A stretch of 44,655 nt of DNA from JANSWY01 sp038525605 (GTDB taxonomy: Bacteria > Bacteroidota > Bacteroidia > Cytophagales > Cyclobacteriaceae): positions 1-44,655 of the forward strand of contig JBCBHL010000012.1 in assembly GCA_038525605.1 (NCBI GenBank). The letters are read 5' to 3'. Both the position numbers and the translations under genes were made by a program. Positions 15,486 through 27,500 of the stretch are shown here, piece after piece. The notes beneath the pieces were generated by a model. It did no database searches. It had not been told where the DNA came from and saw only the letters and a list, made by a program, of their open reading frames with translations. Within the stretch, counting starts at the first letter, position 1. Every line of letters begins with the position of its first letter.

Positions 15486-15525
15486 AAACCTGACCCCAAA
15501 ATATTGTAGGGATCAGGTTTGAAAA
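15486..15525. terminator. Bidirectional terminator between convergent genes
   Basis: AAACCTGACCC (15486-15496) pairs with GGGATCAGGTTT (15509-15520) with one bulged base. It lies midway between the plus-strand cluster and the end of the giant minus-strand gene. The T runs on each side are short, so it may rely partly on the long stem. Confidence 0.6.
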
Positions 15526-15564
15526 GGTAACACTACACTTGAACTATCAGCTGTAAATCAGCCT

Positions 15565-18500
15565 TTATTCAATCATTAGTTTTGAAGTGCTTGTGAAAGC
15601 ACCCTGCCTTACTCTAATGAAGTAAAGTCCGCTATTCAACTCATTTGTTATCAGTATTTTATACAAGTTGTCAGATAAGTCTTCAGGGCGAATCTGCTTA
15701 CTGAATTTCAATTGCCCCTGGGTATTCATCAATTCTATTTGCACATCGTCATCCAGATCTGTCAGTTGTAAACTGATTGACAGGTAATCACCTCTTTTGA
15801 TTGGATTTGGATAAGGAATGATGTTGATATCATCCTGCATTCCATTCTCCATAACAGCGATCGTCTTCGTATATAAATGATTGCCATTAGCATCCAATTG
15901 ATTGACCCGATAATAAAGTACATCAGTAATACTGGTGTAATCCATCAACAGGTATTCATCAGCATCACCTGCTTGTTGCGTATTGATAACGGTGAACTCT
16001 TTACCATCAGGTGATCTTTCCACTTCATACATCGTGTAATCTGAAGAGGTTTCATTCCAGTTCAGCTCAATCGCTCCGGTCTCCGGTATATGTCGTCCAC
16101 TGAGATCTGATCCTACCAAAGAGGTTGCAACTGCCGCAGAGGTAGGCACATACATAGCTACCCTGAGCGTACCTGCAAAAGCATTACCGTAAACATCCGT
16201 GAAGTTGCTGAGTGAAACCCAGAGTGAATCGCCAGCATATTCCGCATAAAACTGATCCCTGAAGTAGGTAACAATGTCCGAACTGTTGATGATTACATCA
16301 TAATACCCTCCGGAGATATTTAATGCTACAGGAGTAGTGACGGTGTCACCGGGAGTTTTCGGAGTAATTGTAAGACTTGCCAGTGATTGTACTTCTAATG
16401 CTTCATTAAACTTAAATGACATTGGAATACCCAAACCTAAGATACTGTCCTTAGGTGCAAAGCTTTCTGTGAAAACCGGTGCAGTGGTATCAATGATAAC
16501 CGACAAAGCATCTGATGAATACACAATACTACCTGCATGATATACATCAGCTCTTAACTGATAGGGACCGTCTGCGAGATTCGCTCCTCCTGCTCCTTTA
16601 CCAGACCAGTCTGTCAAGAATTGTATACCAGCTGCATTTTGTTCGCTTCCGGTGAGCAATTCAGCCCTGCTGACAATCTTCGCGATGTTCCAGTTTGCTG
16701 TGGTATTATCCGATCGATACGCTATGCTGATGCTATCCAAGGCATACAGGTTTCCATCGAGTTGATAATCTTTCAGTTTCAATCCTAAACTGGAATTAAC
16801 GGTACTGATGTAATCATCGTCTGTCAGCGAAACGGATACTCCTGAAACTTTGGTAGATATCAACTTAAATGAGTGAGAAACATCTGCTGCCATTTCATTC
16901 CCATTTGCATCAGCATATGATTTATTGATCGTCAGCAACAGGTTATTTCCATTTTTCAGACGAGCCATGTCCTTATCCAGGTAAATATTAAGCGTATTGC
17001 CATTTGCATAGATTTCGTGGATCAGTCCTGCAGCATCGCTGCCTGCTGTCTGATCATATAATGAGATCATCGAAGGATTAAACAAATTCGCCAGCATCGT
17101 TTCAGTGAACTGAACCCTGATCAGTGTACTATTATAGAAAGTAGTATCAAGCTCTACATAGGAGATCTGTTCTACTTCCGGCCTGGTTTGATCAATCGTA
17201 CCACTGTATACATTGGAATAGTTAAACCCACCATTCTTACCGGTTGCCCTGGCTCTGATCAGATATTGCCCGTCAGGTAAATTCAGATCTTTGATATTCC
17301 ATACAAACGGATAGACTGGTGTTGGATAAGTAGCAATGAAGTCATAGAAGTACTGACGCAGGTAATCATAAGTCAATTGATTTCCATCACTCATGGTTGT
17401 CCATTCATCGCTTTCCTGATCACTTCGTTTGTATTCCATTGTGATCTCTTTCAACGAAAATCGCATACTATCCACATCGTATCCATTCAAATGAAAAGTA
17501 AAATTATCGGTTCCGGCATCTATTGACCAGCTGCCTTCATGACCGGATATGGCTACCGGCGACACAGGTTTTCTGAAGTGAACAGAAAACTGTAAGGTAT
17601 CAAATACGTGAGGACCGTCACTGAACAACTCACCCTTCACGTCGTGTGGACGAGCGACAATAGCCAGATCAGGATAATCATAGATGCCATTCTTTGGTGT
17701 CACAATTAAATTGGTATAGGCAGTACCTCCATTGTCTCCTTTGGTCCAGACATCTGCCTGTCGTCCTACTACAGAAACATTTTCGATCGCCAGTCCGGCT
17801 GCATTTTGATTATATCCCGGCGGTAAGCCAATAGAAATCAGGCGATCTTCATAGAATGGATTTCCTGAATTGACCATCAAAGGTATTTGAACTGGACTAT
17901 TCGGATCCAGGTTATTCCATACTGTAGGATAATTGTTGCCTTGTTCATCCTGGAATGCAAGTGTCGGTTCATCACGTGAAATTGTACCATCTTTTGCATT
18001 AAATACGTCATCGAACGGATTATCCCATTCTTCATAGGGTGCACTGCTACGTCCACCTCTCAGATAGAAATAGGGTGAAATAGTCGTTGACCTTCTATTA
18101 TACGGATCATGGAAAACGGTCACGTTGAAATGATCGCCATCATCGTCATCTCCCAATTCGTAACCAACGCTCAGGGATGAGTAAGATTCTTCTGAAACGG
18201 AGAACTCCTTACCCCATTTAACTTCAACCTCCTCACTGAGCAGAAACAGGTCAAAAGACGAAATGGTCTTGGAAAGAAAACTTGATCCTGCCTCTATTTC
18301 CCCTTTGAATCCGAATCCGGCACTGATATGAAAACCATCGGTATAATTGTCAGTTTCAGTATCTATCAGCAGAGAATTAGTGGAAAAGCTCCTTGATAAT
18401 TTTGTTCCTCCGGAGAAAGTCACGTTCTCGATAGGGTCATAAAGTACATCTGAACCGTTACTCCACAGGCCTTTGATCCATTCTCTGATTGCTGCATCTG

Positions 18501-21500
18501 AGTCTTCACCACCATTGGCAGCATCTGAAATGGACTCATCACCTCTTAATCTCAAATCAGTGGTTGTGTTTTTTAACGTACTCCACAGTTCTGAGAAGGA
18601 ATCAAAATATATTTGTTCAACAAAGTCTTTATATGCCTGATCATAAGCAGTATAATCACCTTGTTCCCAGTTAGCTATATCAAGAGAACCACAATCCGTG
18701 CCTACTTTATCATTACAAAATCCTGAAAGAGCCGAACTGTTGAAGTCATCGCTGTTAACAGCATAGTACTTGCACATTTCACAAGGAGGTACGATATCTT
18801 TATCAATGAAATTCAATACGTTTTCCCAGTTGCTTTTTGCAACACGTAACCAGGCTTCAGTATTGGCCGGATCAGTGTCGTCACCGGGCTCATCTATGAT
18901 ATTGACGGTACCCTGATCTGCGCTTGCACCCTTTAGAAGTTGATCATAATATCTGATCGTTGACTCAATCTGAGAGACTGTATAATACCAGATCGTGTTT
19001 ATTTCCCCGGCATCAACACCAATATTGTTGCTAAGCGATAGCTGACAGGCATTAGGATTTGCGGGGTCTGCTACTATTTCCAGCACGCCAGTAATGCCAT
19101 ACCTTCTGGTGGCTCCCGCTCCTACTACTATATCTGCCTTTCTGCCATCCAGATAGCCTTTAAGGTTGGTGCTGGTTTTCGATACAGGAGCAGTTGAAAT
19201 CCGCTCATTGAAGACCAATTTGAATTGTCCCGAACTGTTATCGCCCTGCGTATCATTGATTGTATAACCACCTTTCAGTTCCAGCTTCTTATCCCCTGGT
19301 GACACTAATGTGCCTCCTGTAGTATGTTTCCAATCCCTTTCAAAGATGAAATTATTGGACATGGTGAAAGCCAGCTCAGACCCTTCTTCAATCCATGAAT
19401 AGCTATTATCTCCCGGAGGATCTCTCAGTACAAAAAGCGGAATGTTCGTATCTCCAAATTCAGAATCAACAAATACATCTGATCCTGGCAATAAGTACTC
19501 GCCTAAAACAATGTATTCCTGCGACCCATAAGCTTTGAAGTCACCGTCGTTTGTATAATAGGCCACCTCCAAAAGATGTGTGTAAGGAGCAATTAGATTC
19601 ACTACTTTCGGTTCGAATACATAGTCAGGGAATTCAAGTTGAGCTGCGTCATATTGCAGTGTCACGGTTTCTCCTGCTCCCGGATTGGTGATGACCACAT
19701 ATCCGTCTGTAACCGGGCAGTCTCTGCCGTCAAATTGTTCCGTTATATCAATATGTACACTAGCAGTACCTGGTTGTTCCACTGTTGACTGATTAACAAC
19801 TGGCACTGCTATGTTACTGCAACTCTGCACCGACTGCATTCCGGAAATGGCTATCTGAGGTGTTCTGTGAAAGATCAACTCTACCGGTTTTTCAAAATGC
19901 TTCGCGATAGTTAATGTATTGTCTGTCTCATATTTAGTTGAATAGTCGATATAGGCTTTTTCCAGATCCAGTTCAAGTTCTCTGGAACGGAAATAATCAA
20001 CTACAGTGGCACTATACACATCATTTTTTGTTGTACCGACCACACGAACTTTAAACTTATATGGAGGCAAACTCGCATCTATATAACCAATGTTATTGGT
20101 CACCAATATGGTATCCAGGTGTTCACTTTCGAGTTTGATTTTGAAGGCGTAATTAATCGGCCCGCAAACAGTACCAACTGCAAACTTGACAGGAATAGCT
20201 GTCTGATCTATTAAATCCATTGATACCTTTCCTGTTGACTTCAAATCAGCATAGTTGATGGACTTTTGTAATAGTCCTGACCCTGCATCTCGCTCAAAAT
20301 CGTATTTCCACGAGCGATTAACCATTTGCTGTGCCACATCCGGATGAAAGCTTATTGGTTCTTCTATCAAAGTCACTATTTTTCCAATTGATTCATTGGG
20401 CTGTACATCAAAGGAAAAGATTCCATTGTCCAGATAGGTGTCTCGTCTTTCGATTTCAGTATTGCTGACGTCATAAACCTGCATAGTAACTTTCAGGGAA
20501 TCATCGACAATACAATTCTGACAGGAAGTATATCGGACATTGCCCGTTACAATAAAGCTGTTTGTATCAACAAAAGTTAACCCCTCGTATGCGGTTGTGC
20601 CATCGTTTAAAAAGATACTTTCACTATTCGGGTAATAGGCCCCTGATCCAATAGGCGTTATTGTATATTCTATGTCGTTCTTCCCATGGGGAACATTCAG
20701 GAATGAAAACCTCCCATTGCCATCTGTATAAACAGTATCCAGGTACACATAGTTGACCTCATTTCCTCTTTTTATTTCACCACGGACAGCTAATGGCACA
20801 TCTTTTACTGGGTCTGATGATGCTCCCAGTACAATACCGGAAATTTCTCCTGTGCCATTCATTCTACCACTGGAATAAGCATTTGCAAATGGATAAATCT
20901 TTTTTGCATGGCTATTCTTTAAACCAAGATTGTGATCGATATCTGCAATTATTTCATCTGCAGAGACCAGGACACCGTTGTCCAGATAGGCCTTCCAATA
21001 TCCCCATTTAAAGTTGTCCGAACTGCAGCCTACGTGGCAGGTTTTATAATCTTGCAGATATGGGTTGAAAAAAGGATCTAAAGCCAGAATACTAATTTTC
21101 TTGTAACCAAAATCAGAAATGAAGTTTTGCACATATTCATTCACCTCTATCACGGCACCATTATTGAGATCATCCCATTCTTTTTTCCATTCATCCCAGA
21201 AACTCTCATTGTCCATTATGTAAACCTCATATTTTACCGATCCGTTGCTATTGTACGCTGTTGCCGTAGGCAATACCGCAATATTGTTCAACAGATAATC
21301 CCGATAGCTTTCAATCTGTACTTTTAGATCAATCAACATCTTTTCGATGTTCGCAACGATCGTGTAGCTTGATTCAATCCCTTGAGTTGCTTCAAGATCC
21401 GAATAGCTTATTGATTCCTTATTATTAATCGTTGTAAGCAATATTTCATCTCTGTATATGTGCCATTTGATCAGTTCATAGAACCTTTGCTTGTCGGAGG

Positions 21501-24500
21501 TGGGTGCTGCAAATCCACTCCAAGTCAATTCTACCGGTGCTTTATCATCTGATGCATCGAAATCGCTGACTACAAATGAGGACTTCTTACTTACAGTAAC
21601 CCCTGTATTCAGGACAGAGCCGATAGCTGAATGTTGCCCGCTAAGATCCTGGAGTACTCTTACATAAAAATCAAGGTCATTGATATCGCTGTTATAAGTG
21701 CCAAGATCTGGATAATAAGTATAACTTCTCGTAGAGGCATCAACAACCTTTTTCTCAACCGATGTTCCATCGACATGTACATCTACCTCAAAACCATCAA
21801 TCAAGTCATAGTCATAATCCCAGGTAATGACATTGTAGCCAGGGCCTTTAGGAGCGTATTTTACAGCTATGTTTTGGGGCTGTGAAAGGACAGGGTAAGT
21901 AATCGAACTGTTTGACCAGTCTGAATAATACTTATCTCCTTCCCTTTCTGCGACAGCTCTTACTTTAACTTGGTAGGTTGAATTAGCCAAACCGTAAAGA
22001 AGAGTTGTATCATAGCTTGTCTTACCAGGTTTAAAACTGATAACAACAGACTGATCAAAATTCAAAGCAGATGTTGTTCCTGCCTGTAAGTCCGGCGCAT
22101 CGATTACCAATTCAAAATAATCAATGTTTCTTCCTGAATACTGCCACCCTAATTTCAGTTGATTATCTAGTGTTACAGGCAGTGATGAAGGTGTCGTCGG
22201 GTCGGCTAATGAAGGTAAATACACCACGGTGTTAACTGAAGGAGACGGATACAAGACATTTCCTACTTTTTTCACCGTCCTGATAGCATAAGAAACATTG
22301 GTGTTTGGAACTGCTGTCGAATCTATGAAGCCAAGCGTCTTGATATCCAGTGTGGCAAGCTTAACTTCTTCATCATCACCTCTGTATATTTCTATTTGAT
22401 CTGCATGCGTATTTTGATCTACATTCCATGAAAGAGTAATGACATTGTCTGTCGGGTTAGCCGTGGTGGCTGTGAAATTACTGATGCTTTCCGCATATGG
22501 GTAATTAATAGTTGCATCCAGGTGATTAGATTCAAACAAGTCTCCTTTAGCTCTGTAAGCCAATAATTTATAAATCATTTTTCTACCTGAGATTCCGGTA
22601 CTGTCAATCAGCTCGTTTTTGGCTGTTGCCAGTACATCCCCTATCAGCTCATTTTGCCTGTAAACCTGATATCCATCTACTCGCTCATCCGGGTGAAACC
22701 ATTGTAATTTGACCACTCCCTCCTGCACAATTGCAGAGGCTGAAAAGACTGTCGGCGCATCAATAGTTGGGTAAGTGGCGTCAGTTCTTAAACTATATCC
22801 ATAGACCTTTTTGCCATTGACTTTAAGGTAGGGTTTGATGAAATAGGCATACTTTTGACCAGGTACACGGCTATTATCTGTATAGGTATTTCCATTTACC
22901 TTAGCTACATCTGCCATTAAACCAAACTGACTGAGCTCTACACCATCGTAATTTTCCCCTGACAGTGACCAACGCAACTTAATATCTCCGGAAAGTGGAT
23001 CTGGCGTAGCAGAAAAGCCAACGATCGCCGCTACCTCGGCATATGGATCTCGTAGCGTTTGAATTATTACACCAGTTTCTTCCAGGTAAACACTGGTTTC
23101 AGCTCCATTCAAAGTGACGATATGATTTGACGATGAAGCTAATTTCGGTGAATAGGCAGTTAAACTGATGGTGCTTGTACCCGAAGGAACTGATAAATTG
23201 TCCAGTGAAAAGTATCCGGTGCTATCTGTTTTTATAAACTGATCCTGATTAGTCAGCCATGCACCAGGAATTCCCAGTCCATTCTGATCGACCAGATAGC
23301 CGTTTACGACCTGATAGTCATTGCTGTAACCGGGATCAGTACCATACTGTGAGTATTGATCACCCACCTTTGCCCGGATGCTATACAAATAAGTGTTGCC
23401 TGTCGTAACCTGCTCATCAAGGTAGGAATGAATTCCCTTTTTAAAAACTCCCAGATTTAAAGGTGTACCAGCCTCATCGTATCTGACCAGTTCAAAATCT
23501 GCATCAGCATAATCTTCGGGATATTCCCATGAGACCAATATATAGCCATCAGCGCCATCGCTGGCCTGGAAATTGAGTAGGTTTTGTACACCGCTATTGC
23601 TATCTGCCGTAAGGTTGACATTACTATTAACAGATATACTCGCCTCATCGGAAAACGAAACATTTTCTGTGCCTGCAAAATGATTGTCATATTCAGCATA
23701 CCATTGTCCAAGTGTGGAAGGTACCATTTTAGTAATAGTCATGCCATCCTTCAGATAGCTGATTAGTACGGAATCAGATTGAATTCCTGATGACGACCAG
23801 TCAATTTTAGCAACTCCGGGTACAGCCGTAAAGTTTGACATTACAGGGTATAGAGGACTGTACATCTTACCCTCAACAATTTGGGTCGCCAGAGGGTTAA
23901 TGATACTGGAAGAAGTGGTTCTTGTACCAGTAAAAATCCCTTCATGAGTCTGTTTGTATGGATAATATCCAATCTTCAATGCATGAGTAGGATATGCAGG
24001 TACCTGAATAATCTGCGATGAATTACTATTTGATTCATCGATTACGCCTAATACTTCGTCTGTATCCTCGTTGTAATAGACCATTCCATCCCAGTCCTTT
24101 CTGATCTGAGCTGATGGAACTGAAATACTCAGAGTTCTGTCAGTCTTGTCGTAAGTAGCAGCAATACCCGAGACGACATATGATGAATATGACGGATAAG
24201 ACAAGGCAGGATGAGTTGCTGTTGAACCTGTCTGCTTTTGATTGTTGATAATTCTTGCCTCATATACATATGATTTACCTGGTACACCCAACGTATCCTG
24301 ACAGGAAAGTATTCCTGTAAAGTTAGTCTTCAACTCCTCTTTGATCAGGTCATTCCCTCTGTATAATTGAATGGCATAGAAGTTTTCCGCGGCTGGAAAA
24401 GTCACATCCAGGGAGTAACCTGCAGCTCCTGAACCTTCCATTAGGTCAGCTACCGATATGATTGGCGTACTATATTCAGGAAACTTTACATTGGATTTAG

Positions 24501-27500
24501 TTGCCTCCGAATACGTAACATCTAAATTGCCATTGGTGATCTGGTAAACGATTACCTTGTAATCATAGTTTGTACCCTGAACACCTTTCAAATCATCAAC
24601 CGTTGTTCCGTTGATGCTACCTGTTGAAGCAACAGCAGTTAATGTATCTCTTCGGAGAACCTCATTTCCTCTGTAAATTGTATAGAAGTAACGCTCTCCA
24701 ATAACCAAATTAGCCAGGTCAATTGTCAGATTAACCTGAGATTTTGCAGCATCTGACACGGCATCAAAGGAAGTAATCAGACTGGTAGTACCGGTGAGTT
24801 GGTTTACCTGATAAGTGTGGTTTACCAATACATCCAGCGAACTAACGATAGGCTGGTCTACGGACAAAATTGTTTTTTGACCGGATGGCCAGCTGAATTC
24901 TGTACTCTTTCCATAGAATATGGCGCTAGCGCTGGTAAATGTCCCGACCGCACCAGAAGAATAGTCAACAGTTACATTTACGCCATCTACCACTCCTGAC
25001 AATTTCTCAGAAGAACGGGATGGGACTATAAAACCATTTTGATCTACAAAATAACCGGAAATAAAGCCGTTGGCATTGGGGATCACCGATGATTCCTGTG
25101 CGAAATAATTTTTGCCATTCAATACAGGTTTGATGCTGTAAATATGGTTTGTACCCGGAGTATATTGATTGTCGGCAAAGACTTGTTTGGATGCTGTGCT
25201 TGCATTGTAATCAATCTTCACCTTACCGATTAAAGATGCATCGCGATAGATTCGCAAGCTGTCAATTCCCAAAGATCTGAAATTGCTATGTGCCACCCAG
25301 CCTAACTGTATTTCCTGGTTCACTGAGTTGTAAAGCGCCTCGAACTGGAAATCATAGGTTGCCTGAGTTTTGGTCTCTATGTTGGTTTCTTCCAGATATT
25401 CCTTGCCAGCATTTGAGTAATATGGCTGTATAGCATATTGATAGGAAACTCCACCTTTGATTGAACCCGCATCATTATCCTGAAAGCTATCAATGAAGGT
25501 AAGTGGCATCTTGCTGTTTAATACCCCATTCGTAGATAGTAACGGCGCTCCTTTATTAAGACTTACATTAGTCCCTGAGATATCTTCGGTCACTACAGCG
25601 CCACTACTTAAATAGCTGAATTTAATGCCATTTTCATCAAAATGTAGTATTCTCCAACCATCAGATATTAATGGCATGTTTTCCTGGTAGGATGCTATTT
25701 CGCTGATACCTGCTTTATGATTTGATTTCACAGCGATATATGCCAGTTCACCTTTGAAATATTCCCCTTTTTCTGGTCCTGCACTGCCTATGAAATCAAG
25801 TGTTGGGTTAGTGAATGAGAATGTTGTTTGAGAGCCATTCTCTTCCGACATTAATATGCCATTCACATAGCACCTGGTTTTAACAGTGGTGCCACCAATT
25901 CCATCTCCTACCAACATCACATGATTCCATTGGCCGGGGGTAACCGGTCCTACTGCCCAAACCTGGATCTTGTTTGCTTTTTTCCTGTTGGATTGAAAGT
26001 ACAGAATGTCATTTTCTATAAACAGATTGTTTTGAAACCATCCTTCTCTTGCTGCTGCAGTACCCAAAATTCTTTGTTTACCGGAGGCAGATTCATGTTT
26101 AAACAGAATAGCAGCACTCCATTGATTTCTATAGTCGATTCCACTGTGGTTCATTTGAAACCCTGGGAATCCAGGTATAACGGAGTTGACACCATTAAAT
26201 TTACCTGTAAAAACATTTGGTGTTACATGCCCCATGTCTTTGCTATTGGTACCATCAGTCCTGGTTATTTTGTAACTGGTTGGCAAGGAACTGGAGGGCA
26301 ATATCGACAGTTTATTGTGATTTGTTCCCTGACTGATCATTAGAGAAACCTGATTGCTGTTCGCGCTGCTCAGATCCGCGGTTGCTGACCTGGTAATGAT
26401 CTGTTTCCCAGTGACGCGATCACGAAACGTGAGCGTATAAGCAGCAGAACTGGTGTAGGGCGTAACCCAATGTAAATAAGAATCAGAAATCGTAGCAGGC
26501 AACATGTAAATATCCTGCCAGTTGTAGGAACCGTTGATATTGAGCGTGATGCCACTTGAAGTGTTACTTGAGATAGCAGTATTCCCTTCCTGTGACTCAA
26601 AGATCCATTCGTCCAGCAAATTGTCGGCATCTGATAAGTATTTCTTACTCATATCAGACTGTATTTGTTTTGCTGTTCTTGCTTCAGACCAAACTCTTAC
26701 CATCGCCAGTTCTTCTTCCAGGTTAGCAGTTCCCCACGATACATCAGTGCCAATGTACTGGATGGGTATTTTGGTATTGGTAATACCATTATTGTCCCTT
26801 CCGAGTAATTTACCATCCTGATAAACCTCAACGAAACCATTCCCTTTTTGAGAGATCGCTATATGAGACATTTCAGTCGAATCTAACAGATAACTATTTC
26901 CACCATAAGAGAGATATCCGTTATTGAGGACCAGTTTCTCCGAATTGTTGTCCCAGGCAGATAACCACTGAAAGTTTTTGCTTTTGGTAGACATCCAAAG
27001 CTCTATTGTCCAATCAGGATAGTTGGTATATGGTGTACTCATTCTTAAGTAGCCTGAACCTCTTTTGATACTTTTACTAATGTCTACAGGCAATGCATTT
27101 CTTTCATTTGATGCATCATACTCCTGAGTGAATGGCTGCACAAATTCATTGCCCTCAATGGTCAGGTGCAATTGAGGATATACCTTTAACAGTTCACCTG
27201 GAAACGACCAGGATAGACTGGTCTGGGCTTCATTATCAGCTGACGTGTTTGCCAGAAATGAATAGTCCAATGCAGTATTGTCAACCAGATTAGTCTGAAC
27301 TGCTTTTGTAATGAACTCACTTCCGGGGCTACCTGCATCTACACCATAAGCCATTACGAAATACGTTGGTTCGGTACCATTCACGAATATGCTGTTATCG
27401 TTAAATAAACTAACATCATAATCATTATATGTAGTCGTTGAACCAGACTGAATAACAGCAATAGGTTTTAAAGGATCGGTACTGAACGTTTCCCGGTCAC